DNA of 24,606 nt. Source: a virus. A program made the translations under genes and the position numbers. The notes beneath the pieces are model-generated. The model was not told where the DNA came from and searched no databases. It was given only the letters and a program-made list of their open reading frames with translations. Every line of letters starts with the position of its first letter. Within the stretch, counting starts at the first letter, position 1. The DNA lies in IMG/VR virus record IMGVR_UViG_3300017767_000125, positions 1 to 24,606 of that record. The stretch is one strand, 5' to 3'. Below, piece by piece: positions 5,730-11,905 of the stretch.

Positions 5730-6148
5730 TGAAATGGTTTGGATTACTTGTTTTATTTGTATCTAACCCACTGTATGCAATCCCTGTTGTGCCTAATTTT
5801 TCGCAGGGCAGTTCATTTTCCACAACTAGAACAACTACAAATATTAACGAACAAATCAAAACCGTTGAGTTCTCAGGATCGACTTACAGCGTTACAGGAA
5901 CTGGGGTCAGTGCTGACAGTAGCATTAGTCCGAAATATACTGACTTACAAACTACTTTAAATGGTGAAACCTATACATGGAAGCAAGTAGATTTAGACAA
6001 CAAAGCAAACTTTTCACTAACGACAAACGGATCAGCCTTTCAATTTTCAGAGGTGTACAAGCAGCCCTCAGTAAGCCGAATAACAGACGTTACAAGACAA
6101 ATAACAAGCGAAAGCGTCACAGAAACTACTACAGTGTTCTCCCAGTAA
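5729..6148 (+). CDS. Exported Ser/Thr-rich protein (second of three)
   Basis: A 139-aa protein whose start is the ATG at 5729, overlapping the previous TAA; the open frame extends upstream to 5660 but that would remove the signal peptide from the N-terminus. MKWFGLLVLFVSNPLYA is a signal peptide with cleavage after residue 17. The mature chain starts IPVVPNFSQGSSFSTTRTTT, is rich in Ser/Thr, and contains FSGSTYSVTGTGV, similar in style to STYSVSGSNI of the preceding protein, so the two may be distant relatives. It ends SESVTETTTVFSQ. No catalytic motif is visible. Structural or surface-exposed roles fit best. Confidence 0.75.
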   Translation: MKWFGLLVLFVSNPLYAIPVVPNFSQGSSFSTTRTTTNINEQIKTVEFSGSTYSVTGTGVSADSSISPKYTDLQTTLNGETYTWKQVDLDNKANFSLTTNGSAFQFSEVYKQPSVSRITDVTRQITSESVTETTTVFSQ

Positions 6149-6756
6149 TAGCAAGTCTTTTTGGACAACCAGTTTTAGCAAACACTTCATCGACTGCGGC
6201 TCCAGTAGCACAATCTAGTTCATCAGTGTCCAATCAAGCAGTGCAAGTGTTACAGGGTAATCTTATAGAGTCGCAATTTGGAAATGGTGTTGTTTGCCAG
6301 AACTCAATGCTAACTATTAGTCCGTTTGTAACCACTACATATAACCAAAAACGACCACAAGATTTAAGATATGAAACACCAGTATATAACATGGCAACTG
6401 ATGACAATGGAAACTTAACTAATGCTGGAGAAATTTTATATCATCAAGAAAACTACTCTGCTAATAAAGATAATCTAGGAATTAATTTTGGTATTGCTGC
6501 AACCTTTTCAATACCTTTAGGGCGTGCATATCAAGATGCCTGTTTAAAGTCAGCTACTACACAAGAGAAAATACAAAATCAAATATTAAATAATAAAATG
6601 CTAGATTATGAATTGGCAAGATTGAAAAACTGTGGCGAATTAAAAATTACAGGAATAGTTTATCACCCAAAAAGTCCTTACCATGCAATTTGTGCCGATG
6701 TTCTAGTTAAGCCACAGATGGGTCAAGTTATACCGCATACGCATCAATTAAAATAA
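5977..6756 (+). CDS. Exported protein with unresolved start (third of three)
   Basis: The conserved part starts around 6133 with a signal-like segment SVLPVIASLFGQPVLA followed by NTSSTAAPVAQ, then SNQAVQVLQGNLIESQFGNGVVCQ, FGIAATFSIPLGRAYQDACLK, LDYELARLKNCGEL and HPKSPYHAICADV. There are four cysteines in the mature part. I recall this family from marine cyanophages, function unknown. The only ATG in frame is at 5977, which overlaps the preceding gene by 172 bases and gives a 50-residue, very basic N-terminal extension that looks like an out-of-frame shadow. No ATG, GTG or TTG lies closer; an ATA overlaps the previous stop as TAATA at 6146-6150. The true start may be non-canonical or reached by frameshift. 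Confidence 0.65.
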   Translation: MEASRFRQQSKLFTNDKRISLSIFRGVQAALSKPNNRRYKTNNKRKRHRNYYSVLPVIASLFGQPVLANTSSTAAPVAQSSSSVSNQAVQVLQGNLIESQFGNGVVCQNSMLTISPFVTTTYNQKRPQDLRYETPVYNMATDDNGNLTNAGEILYHQENYSANKDNLGINFGIAATFSIPLGRAYQDACLKSATTQEKIQNQILNNKMLDYELARLKNCGELKITGIVYHPKSPYHAICADVLVKPQMGQVIPHTHQLK

Positions 6757-6794
6757 GCAACTGGCGACTAGGCTTTTAACCTAACGTCTTCTCA

Positions 6795-6812
6795 TTATGG
6801 AGCGACCCATAA
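6795..6812. terminator. Hairpin between convergent operons
   Basis: TTATGG (6795-6800) and CCATAA (6807-6812) form a 6-bp stem with a 6-base loop. An outer GTCTT (6786-6790)/AAGAC (6811-6815) pairing offers an alternative extended stem. It sits in the 71-base gap between the end of the exported-protein operon (6756) and the end of the long leftward tail operon (6828), where a two-way terminator is expected. There is no perfect T-run. Confidence 0.4.
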
Positions 6813-6827
6813 GACAGATGCTTAATA

Positions 6828-7466
6828 TTATTCTACCTTTTTTTTCTCTTTTGAAATCTTTTTCTTTAATTTTTTAAATATTGTAGAGATAAGCTTTTTT
6901 ATTAAAGGAGCCAAAATCGCAGAGCCACCAGCAACCACACCTAACAAAGAAGTAGATATAAGACTTTGAGGTGTCCCAATAAAAGTTTCTCTGAATGGTA
7001 CTTCTTCCCAATTTTCGACACACTCAAGAACTCCATTTATCTCTATTCTTTCGTAAAAATCAAATCTTTGAATCCTTTTGTCATTTCTGTAATCACCTTT
7101 CATAAATTGAGGGTTTAAAGGTGGGCAAGGTATATAAAGTTCATCTTCTTTTTTCTTCTTTGGTATTTCTTGTTGAACAGGTCTTTGGACTGTCTTTTGT
7201 TCTGCCTTATTAGTAAGAGTTGACTGAGTTCCGCTGAAATACATAGGTGTGTAATTTAATGGCTCATAGCTTGGCATCTGTGTTCCGCACTCAATGACAG
7301 TACCGTTCTCATCAATATCTATTTCAGTAAATAAATTATTTCTATGAACTTTTATACAACCTGGATAATCAACAATTAATTTTGGTACTTTTTTTATTCT
7401 TGGAATAAATGGTTCATAAACTTGTACTTTAGGAATATTTATTTCTTGAATTTTAATCTCAGGCAT
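6828..7466 (-). CDS. Cyanophage-type membrane protein with PGC motif
   Basis: A 212-aa protein. The N-terminal half is proline/isoleucine-rich (KIQEINIPKVQVYEPFIPRI) and leads to a DYPGCIKVHR segment, then ENGTVIECGTQMPSYEPL, a linker with KKKKED, a PCPPLNPQ motif and a conserved-looking ELYIP/GVLECVENW region. Cysteines fall at 37, 60, 114 and 149. A transmembrane helix lies at about 170-193 (STSLLGVVAGGSAILAPLI), followed by a lysine-rich tail. The layout (PGC, DG-x-MPSY, PCP, late membrane helix, basic tail) matches a family I remember from Prochlorococcus/Synechococcus phages, unassigned. It is the last gene of the leftward operon and starts in a TAATG overlap. Confidence 0.75.
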   Translation of the reverse strand: MPEIKIQEINIPKVQVYEPFIPRIKKVPKLIVDYPGCIKVHRNNLFTEIDIDENGTVIECGTQMPSYEPLNYTPMYFSGTQSTLTNKAEQKTVQRPVQQEIPKKKKEDELYIPCPPLNPQFMKGDYRNDKRIQRFDFYERIEINGVLECVENWEEVPFRETFIGTPQSLISTSLLGVVAGGSAILAPLIKKLISTIFKKLKKKISKEKKKVE

Positions 7467-8011
7467 TAACAGTCGTTAAAGTCAGAAGCCATATCTGCAC
7501 CTAACTTACCACCTTCTCTTCTAGCTTGGTTTGTAGCAAAACCAGACAAGAACCAGCCGACAATAGGAACATTAGATAATGAGGTTGCAAGTCCTGTTCC
7601 TGTAGCTACTGACGTTCCAATAAGTTGTCCAGTAGATTCACCTTTAGCTTTTTCTTTTATACAGACTATTTGTTTTGCTGTTAACTCACCATTATTCACA
7701 ACGGTTATATCTTTTTCTCCAGCTACTTTTTGAGTTTCTTTTGTAGATAAAGCCTTACTTGCTCCTAAAAACCCTGCTGGTTTTTTGCTTGTTTCCATTG
7801 ATGCAATAATCCTTGGATCGTGCATACGATGTCTGATTCTATAACCTTGCATATCAGCTTCAATCTCATAAGTAGAATATTTACTAACAGGTAAATCAAA
7901 CATAGGTAAATTAGATTTCTTGCTTAATAAACTAATTGTATAAAATTGAGCAGATACAAAAGCAGTACCAAGTCCTACAGCTACTCCTTTAAAAATAATA
8001 TTAGTATTCAT
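7466..8011 (-). CDS. Phage membrane protein, 181 aa
   Basis: A 181-aa protein with an N-terminal hydrophobic helix (IIFKGVAVGLGTAFVSAQFYTISLL). A middle domain has EADMQGYRIRHRMHDPRI, a KQIVCIKEKAKG segment and a C-terminal glycine-rich hydrophobic region at about 126-160 (TSVATGTGLATSLSNVPIVG, WFLSGFAT). The glycine-rich helix could insert in a membrane. Two cysteines only. I do not recognise a characterised family. It lies between two other membrane proteins in the late operon and is coupled to the next gene by TAATG, so the three probably act together at the envelope. Confidence 0.7.
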   Translation of the reverse strand: MNTNIIFKGVAVGLGTAFVSAQFYTISLLSKKSNLPMFDLPVSKYSTYEIEADMQGYRIRHRMHDPRIIASMETSKKPAGFLGASKALSTKETQKVAGEKDITVVNNGELTAKQIVCIKEKAKGESTGQLIGTSVATGTGLATSLSNVPIVGWFLSGFATNQARREGGKLGADMASDFNDC

Positions 8012-8017
8012 ATAACT

Positions 8018-8257
8018 TTAAAATTTAGTCCAATCTTTTCCTTTTGGTACTACTACAGATGGCCCTGTCATCTCTGGTAAACCTTTATCTAATACGTTGG
8101 GCAATAGCCCAGAAACATTACCCATGACTTCTTTCATTAGTTTGGATTTAAACTGTTCTGAAGTTACATACTTATAACCAAAGTACGAAGCTCCTAAAGT
8201 TGTGCTTATAAGAACGAATGATAAAATGGATAAGACGTTAGCAATTTTTTGAAACAT
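8018..8257 (-). CDS. Small membrane protein, MFQKIANVLSILSF family
   Basis: A 79-aa protein from ATG 8257. The open frame continues upstream to a GTG at 8311 and an ATG at 8302 (with AAGG in front). I prefer 8257 because MFQKIANVLSILSFVLI matches the N-terminus of a phage membrane-protein family I remember, with the membrane helix at about 6-27. The rest is a soluble tail (VTSEQFKSKLMKEVMGNVSG, then a proline-rich PSVVVPKGKDWTKF). No known function. Its ATG shares the CATG sequence with a plus-strand ATG at 8256, a divergent start-start overlap. Confidence 0.65.
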   Translation of the reverse strand: MFQKIANVLSILSFVLISTTLGASYFGYKYVTSEQFKSKLMKEVMGNVSGLLPNVLDKGLPEMTGPSVVVPKGKDWTKF

Positions 8258-8387
8258 GATTAAAGAAACGTTTTTAAGAGCTTTAGTACCTGTTACTATC
8301 ATAACCTTCACAGGAATTTTGGCTTTGGCTCCCCTTTATGTTACGCTCGGAATCGTAACAAGACAAGTATCAACTGAAACTAACTAG
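8256..8387 (+). CDS. Small membrane peptide, 43 aa, opposite strand
   Basis: A plus-strand frame of 43 codons, ATG 8256 to TAG 8387. It starts MIKETFLRALVPVTIITF and continues TGILALAPLYVTLGIVTRQVSTETN. A basic/acidic N-terminus, one transmembrane helix (about 9-33) and a polar tail make a credible membrane peptide. It is the only plus-strand candidate in the 18-kb leftward operon. It occupies exactly the space upstream of the 8257 start, and its ATG overlaps that start in CATG. If the 8311 or 8302 start of the opposite gene is used, the two overlap. No promoter or Shine-Dalgarno is obvious, so it may be chance. Confidence 0.4.
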   Translation: MIKETFLRALVPVTIITFTGILALAPLYVTLGIVTRQVSTETN

Positions 8388-8493
8388 ATTTTTTTCTACG
8401 ATAATACCTAGTTTTACAAGCATTAGAACAATATTTCCTTCTTTGTTCTGTGGTAGCAAACACTTTGCCACAGAATTTACACTCCTTTTCTAT
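8380..8493 (-). CDS. Short zinc-finger protein lacking a canonical start codon
   Basis: A 37-residue frame with a C-x2-C...C-x3-C zinc-binding pattern: ECKFCGKVF, then RRKYCSNACKTRYYRRKK. This is a typical small phage zinc-ribbon, probably nucleic-acid binding given the basic tail. There is no ATG, GTG or TTG between the frame's upstream stop (8517-8515) and the first cysteine. The only candidate start is ATA at 8493-8491, placed like the ATG in the TAATG junctions because it overlaps the previous TAA as TAATA. It may be translated from AUA, be a recently inactivated gene, or be a -1 frameshift product of the upstream gene. Zinc-finger identity is good; expression is uncertain. Confidence 0.5.
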   Translation of the reverse strand: MEKECKFCGKVFATTEQRRKYCSNACKTRYYRRKKSS

Positions 8494-8663
8494 TATTTCG
8501 CAATAGACTTTTTTTCAGTTTCGGCCTCTGCTCTATCTACTAATATAGCTTCAATACGCATAATCTCGTCACGACAATTATTAGCAACCTGAACAGCTTG
8601 TTCTTGATTATTTTTTAATTCTTGTATGCGTTGCTGTAGTTCTGCGTCTGTTTTACGAGCCAT
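8493..8663 (-). CDS. Small coiled-coil protein, 56 aa
   Basis: A 56-codon frame from ATG 8663 to TAA 8495-8493, almost entirely a charged amphipathic helix: MARKTDAELQQRIQELKNNQ, then EQAVQVANNCRDEIMRIEAI. Heptad spacing of Leu/Ile/Val supports a coiled coil. No family is recognised. It is 44 bases downstream of the third chaperone-like gene and directly abuts the zinc-finger frame, so it belongs to the late operon. No Shine-Dalgarno is visible. Confidence 0.65.
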   Translation of the reverse strand: MARKTDAELQQRIQELKNNQEQAVQVANNCRDEIMRIEAILVDRAEAETEKKSIAK

Positions 8664-8707
8664 TAGTAGTTACTGTGTTTCTTATAGTGTAACAGCAGCT
8701 TTTATTC

Positions 8708-9142
8708 TTAGCTAGGTTCTGTAGGCCAAGTAATATTATATGGATCTGCTTGTGTTGTAATATCACGCAAAGCCTGTCTATAAGTTTTCCAAGCATCAGA
8801 CATGGAAAGGTCACTACTAGCTCTCCAATCTGTATCTTTTAACTTACGTTCTCTTTCAATTCTTACCTCTCCCCATTTATTATTTGTTAGAGTAGTCTGC
8901 TCATCTGAAGTTGTAGATTCTACCTTAACTGTATAAGCTTTACCACTATCAACATAAGCATCTACTGTAGATAGCTTTTGTGTTGGGGTTGTAAAGGTAA
9001 GAGTTTCTACAAGTTCAACGGTATTATTTGCTGTTAAAAAATCTGCATTTGGGCCAGCAACAGTAAAGCTAGTATTAGGAAATAATTGTTGGATCGTACC
9101 AGTGCTTTTTACAGTAGTGCCATCAATAATTGCGTAGTTCAT
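8708..9142 (-). CDS. Tail-fiber assembly chaperone-like protein, third copy
   Basis: A 144-aa protein. The C-terminal 55 residues carry the PF16778-type (phage tail assembly chaperone) signature: ERERKLKDTDWRA, AWKTYRQALRDI and NITWPTEP. The N-terminal 85 residues are a different, beta-rich domain (FPNTSFTVAGPNADF, VETLTFTTPTQKLS) that the other two copies lack. It lies 16 bases downstream of the LamG-domain protein, so it probably assists folding or attachment of that fiber. Its start is preceded by the AT-rich leader TAAATTATTATTATG, nearly the same as in front of two fiber genes. The family assignment of the C-terminus is firm; the mechanism is inferred from the family name. Confidence 0.8.
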   Translation of the reverse strand: MNYAIIDGTTVKSTGTIQQLFPNTSFTVAGPNADFLTANNTVELVETLTFTTPTQKLSTVDAYVDSGKAYTVKVESTTSDEQTTLTNNKWGEVRIERERKLKDTDWRASSDLSMSDAWKTYRQALRDITTQADPYNITWPTEPS

Positions 9143-9158
9143 AATAATAATTTAGTAA

Positions 9159-10040
9159 TTAACGCCCAAATAAGGCTTTTTGTTGGTTCCAATTCTTAGC
9201 TACCTCTGCGTCTGATAATACTTTATTTTTATAGAATCTATATATAGAGTAATCACCAACAAAACGTGATTGATAACCACCTGTGCCTTCACTACCTCCT
9301 AAATAAAGGTAAAAAGTACCGTTATTATTTGGAGAGGCAGGGTTTCGAGTATCTTTATAGTGAGGGCCACCATATTGTGTACTGTTCACTCTCACGCCAT
9401 CAATATAATATCTTCTATATCCTCCATAACTCCATGCAGGGTACGAATCATTAACTATAGCAAGATGAAACCACTTGTTTTGTAACCAACCACCAGTTCC
9501 TAAGTTTGGAGTTGTTATTTGAGCATTATTATAGCCACTTCCACTATTACCATTTCCAGCACTATAATGAAACCAAGAAAGTGAGGGGTTGTCGCTACTA
9601 CTGGCATTGATGAAAACAGAACTTAAACGAGTATTACTAGCGTTTGTGTCACCTACAGAACCAACACTATAAGCGTGTCTTTTTAAACCTAATACTCTTC
9701 CCCATGATGCGTTGCCACTAGCACCAAGTCTAACCCACATATCTACACTAAAATTTGGATAAGTAATAATATCAAATTCACTACTAGCATATGCCTGTCC
9801 AAAAGTTACATTACTTGGGTATGTAAAAAATGCAGGGTTAGATCCAGATACAGCAGTATGACTTATAGTTCCGTCATAACCTGTGCCATTATTATTATTT
9901 ATACTGCCGACTAAAGAATTTACTTGATAGCCAGAGCCGGAATATGAAGAAGCATTGCCAGCATCTACATGAAATGCCAATCCATCTGTAACAATATTCG
10001 GGCCTTGTGCATTAGCAACTCTAAGACGGTGTGATCTCAC
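9159..10040 (-). CDS. LamG/concanavalin-like receptor-binding tail protein
   Basis: A 293-aa protein starting at a GTG (10040) that overlaps the previous stop as GTGA. It has the LamG/concanavalin-A-like jelly-roll pattern: GLAFHVDAGNASSYSG at the start, FSVDMWVRLGA near 95-105, KWFHLAIVND, YYIDGVRVN, FYLYLGGSEG, and an ending FVGDYSIYRFYKNKVLSDAE with QKALFGR. These are the strands typical of LamG domains that bind sugars, common at phage tail-fiber tips. With the 159-aa protein before it, it makes up what is a single fiber in the neighbouring modules. It is probably the host-glycan-binding tip; the ligand is unknown. Confidence 0.8.
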   Translation of the reverse strand: MRSHRLRVANAQGPNIVTDGLAFHVDAGNASSYSGSGYQVNSLVGSINNNNGTGYDGTISHTAVSGSNPAFFTYPSNVTFGQAYASSEFDIITYPNFSVDMWVRLGASGNASWGRVLGLKRHAYSVGSVGDTNASNTRLSSVFINASSSDNPSLSWFHYSAGNGNSGSGYNNAQITTPNLGTGGWLQNKWFHLAIVNDSYPAWSYGGYRRYYIDGVRVNSTQYGGPHYKDTRNPASPNNNGTFYLYLGGSEGTGGYQSRFVGDYSIYRFYKNKVLSDAEVAKNWNQQKALFGR

Positions 10041-10516
10041 CCTAAATCTCCTATTGTAGCTCCATAAAGTGTGCTTCCAACTTTAAATAATTCTATTGCG
10101 GTGGGAGTTGCACCACCTAAGTCTGGAGCAGAGCCACCTCTCCATGTCATAGTAGGCCATGTCAAAGTGTAACTAGAACCAGTTGCTGTTACTATGAGTA
10201 GCATTGATTGACCTGTAGTTAAACTATCGGTTGCAGTTCTATTTGCTCCTAATGTCCAAGTTTGTACCATTCCATTATCAGGATCTAAGGCAACAGAAGA
10301 AGCGTCAGTTATAGCAAATACATTTTCATTTATTGCATCTTCAAAAACAACAGAGCCTGTAAACGTACCACCTGTTGCAGTAATACCTGTAGCTGTAGTT
10401 GCAAGCTTTGCAGATCCGCTATGTTTTAAGGCAACACTAGAATCAGCAGCAAGCGATATTGCATCATGGGTGCTATTTTGCCTAGACCGTATATCATCTA
10501 CTTTTATTCTTGACAT
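10037..10516 (-). CDS. Short tail-fiber protein, module 3
   Basis: A 159-aa protein beginning MSRIKVDDIRSRQNSTHDAI, the N-terminal cap shared with the other two fibers here (MSTIKVEEI, MSKVIVDEI). Next comes HSGSAKLATTATGITATGGTF, closely matching LKHSGSAKLATSSTGV in module 2. The C-terminal part is a small beta-rich domain (GMVQTWTLGANRTATDSLTT, ESS-free) ending FKVGSTLYGATIGDLG, a common closing segment of marine phage fibers. The cap probably attaches to the tail or another fiber. It is coupled to the LamG gene by GTGA and preceded by TAAATTATTATG. Confidence 0.8.
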   Translation of the reverse strand: MSRIKVDDIRSRQNSTHDAISLAADSSVALKHSGSAKLATTATGITATGGTFTGSVVFEDAINENVFAITDASSVALDPDNGMVQTWTLGANRTATDSLTTGQSMLLIVTATGSSYTLTWPTMTWRGGSAPDLGGATPTAIELFKVGSTLYGATIGDLG

Positions 10517-10568
10517 AATAATTTACTGCTTTAGTTTGATTTTACTATTAATTTCATAATTTGTCCTC

Positions 10569-10850
10569 TTAACTTGGTTTTGTTGGCCATGTAATATTAC
10601 CTGGGTCGGATTGAGTTGGTACATCTCTTAAGGCTTGACGATAAGTCTTCCACTCATTACTTACAGCAACTCCTGTTTCAGATGCTCTTGCAGCCACCCA
10701 ATCTGTTTCTGACAATAAACGATTTCTTTCATTCCTTACTTGAATCCATTTAATATCTGTTTCTGAAGGTGCAGCAGCCCTTTTAGCTTCTACTTCTGCT
10801 ATTTCTTCAGCAGTTAGAGATATAAGTTGACCATTTACTAATTTGTTCAT
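10569..10850 (-). CDS. Tail-fiber assembly chaperone-like protein, second copy
   Basis: A 93-aa PF16778-type protein: MNKLVNGQLISLTAEEIAEV, RNERNRLLSETDWVAARAS, EWKTYRQALRDVPTQSDP and ITWPTKPS. The start overlaps the fiber stop as TAATG, so one chaperone is made per fiber translated. Its last 30 residues are nearly identical to those of the first copy (11636-11905), pointing to duplication of the fiber-chaperone pair. An assembly or trimerisation aid is the family role, not directly shown here. Confidence 0.85.
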   Translation of the reverse strand: MNKLVNGQLISLTAEEIAEVEAKRAAAPSETDIKWIQVRNERNRLLSETDWVAARASETGVAVSNEWKTYRQALRDVPTQSDPGNITWPTKPS

Positions 10851-11629
10851 TAGGACTCCTTAAATTTGTACAATAATAATTCAGTATCAGGATTAAAATC
10901 ATACGACCCATTATAAGTCTCTAAAGTAAATCCATTCATTTTTGCATAAGTTCCTGTTTGGTTTGAGTCATTGTTAGTATTATTTTGTTGCGCTTTTCTG
11001 CCATTCATAATAGAGAAAGATCTGTGAGTATTACCCCGTAGAGTTCCTTCAATCCAAGGTCGTTCAGTTGTACCAAAATCTATATGACCTCCATAATACT
11101 GAGATTCATAACCACCAGTTTCAAATACCCAGTAACTATCTCGAGTAACATAACCAACACCATAATCACATACAAAACTATAACTGACCACACCGTTAGA
11201 ATAGTTATAAACAAACTTACTTGAACTGTTGTCCATGTGTGGAGTAAATTGTATCTCTCGAGTCATTGAATCAAGTTTTAAATGTCTTACAACAAGTCTA
11301 TATACACTGTCATAAGCAAGACCTGTTTCTACTATTGAAGTTGTATTTGCAGAAGGGCTTATTTTTTTTATAAACTCTAAGGAACCACCACCAACGCCAG
11401 TTAAAGCTGAACCGTCAATAGCAGGTAAAGCACCTGTTAAATTAGATGATGCTAATGATCCAGAAAGAGTTGTAGCTGTGCAAGTTCCAGTTATATTTAC
11501 ACCTGTAGATGAAGTTGCCAGCTTTGCAGATCCACTATGTTTTAAGCTAACACTAGAATCTGATGCAATAGATACTGCGTTATTAGAGTTGGACGGATGT
11601 TGTATTTCTTCTACTTTTATTGTTGACAT
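10850..11629 (-). CDS. Tail-fiber/receptor-binding protein, module 2
   Basis: A 259-aa fiber. The N-terminal cap is MSTIKVEEIQHPSNSNNAVS, then LKHSGSAKLATSSTGV, then an ASSNLTGALPAIDGSALTGV linker. From about residue 83 a beta-rich globular domain follows, with SIVETGLAYDSVYRLVVRHL, an aromatic YWVFETGGYESQYYGGHIDF stretch and an end ELLLYKFKES. The final YKFKES closely parallels FKLKES at the end of the module 1 fiber, so the two have related C-terminal folds despite diverged middles. Preceded by TAAATTATTATG and followed by its chaperone in TAATG. Confidence 0.8.
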   Translation of the reverse strand: MSTIKVEEIQHPSNSNNAVSIASDSSVSLKHSGSAKLATSSTGVNITGTCTATTLSGSLASSNLTGALPAIDGSALTGVGGGSLEFIKKISPSANTTSIVETGLAYDSVYRLVVRHLKLDSMTREIQFTPHMDNSSSKFVYNYSNGVVSYSFVCDYGVGYVTRDSYWVFETGGYESQYYGGHIDFGTTERPWIEGTLRGNTHRSFSIMNGRKAQQNNTNNDSNQTGTYAKMNGFTLETYNGSYDFNPDTELLLYKFKES

Positions 11630-11635
11630 AATAAT

Positions 11636-11905
11636 TTAATTAGGTTTTGTGGGCCAAGTGATGTTATCAGGGTCTGATTGTGTAGGTACATCCCTTAATG
11701 CTTGACGATAGGTTTTCCATTCGTCAGCTAAAGTAAGGTCACTAAAAGCTCTCCAATCACAATCTGCTAATAAATAATTTCTATGTGTTCGTACATCTTG
11801 CCATTTTTTAGCAAGAATCTCTGATTCTGTTGGTTGATTTGCGTTGTATTCTGCGATTTCCGCATCAGTCATTTTAGATACAACACCATTAACAATTTTT
11901 TTCAT
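11636..11905 (-). CDS. Tail-fiber assembly chaperone-like protein, first copy
   Basis: An 89-aa PF16778-type protein: MKKIVNGVVSKMTDAEIAEY, RTHRNYLLADCDWRAFSD, EWKTYRQALRDVPTQSDP and ITWPTKPN. It is coupled to the upstream fiber by TAATG. The three copies in this window share DW-R/V-A, W-K-T-Y-R-Q-A-L-R-D and NITWPT, with a different length and N-terminus in the third. Fiber-specific chaperones are the most economical reading. Confidence 0.85.
   Translation of the reverse strand: MKKIVNGVVSKMTDAEIAEYNANQPTESEILAKKWQDVRTHRNYLLADCDWRAFSDLTLADEWKTYRQALRDVPTQSDPDNITWPTKPN

Noticed and set aside
5739-5960. 73-codon plus-strand frame inside the second exported protein gene
   Set aside because: Out-of-frame overlap with a signal-peptide protein; no homology or start signal.
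9266-9454. Plus-strand 62-codon frame opposite the LamG protein
   Set aside because: Antisense of a well-supported fiber gene, no start signal.
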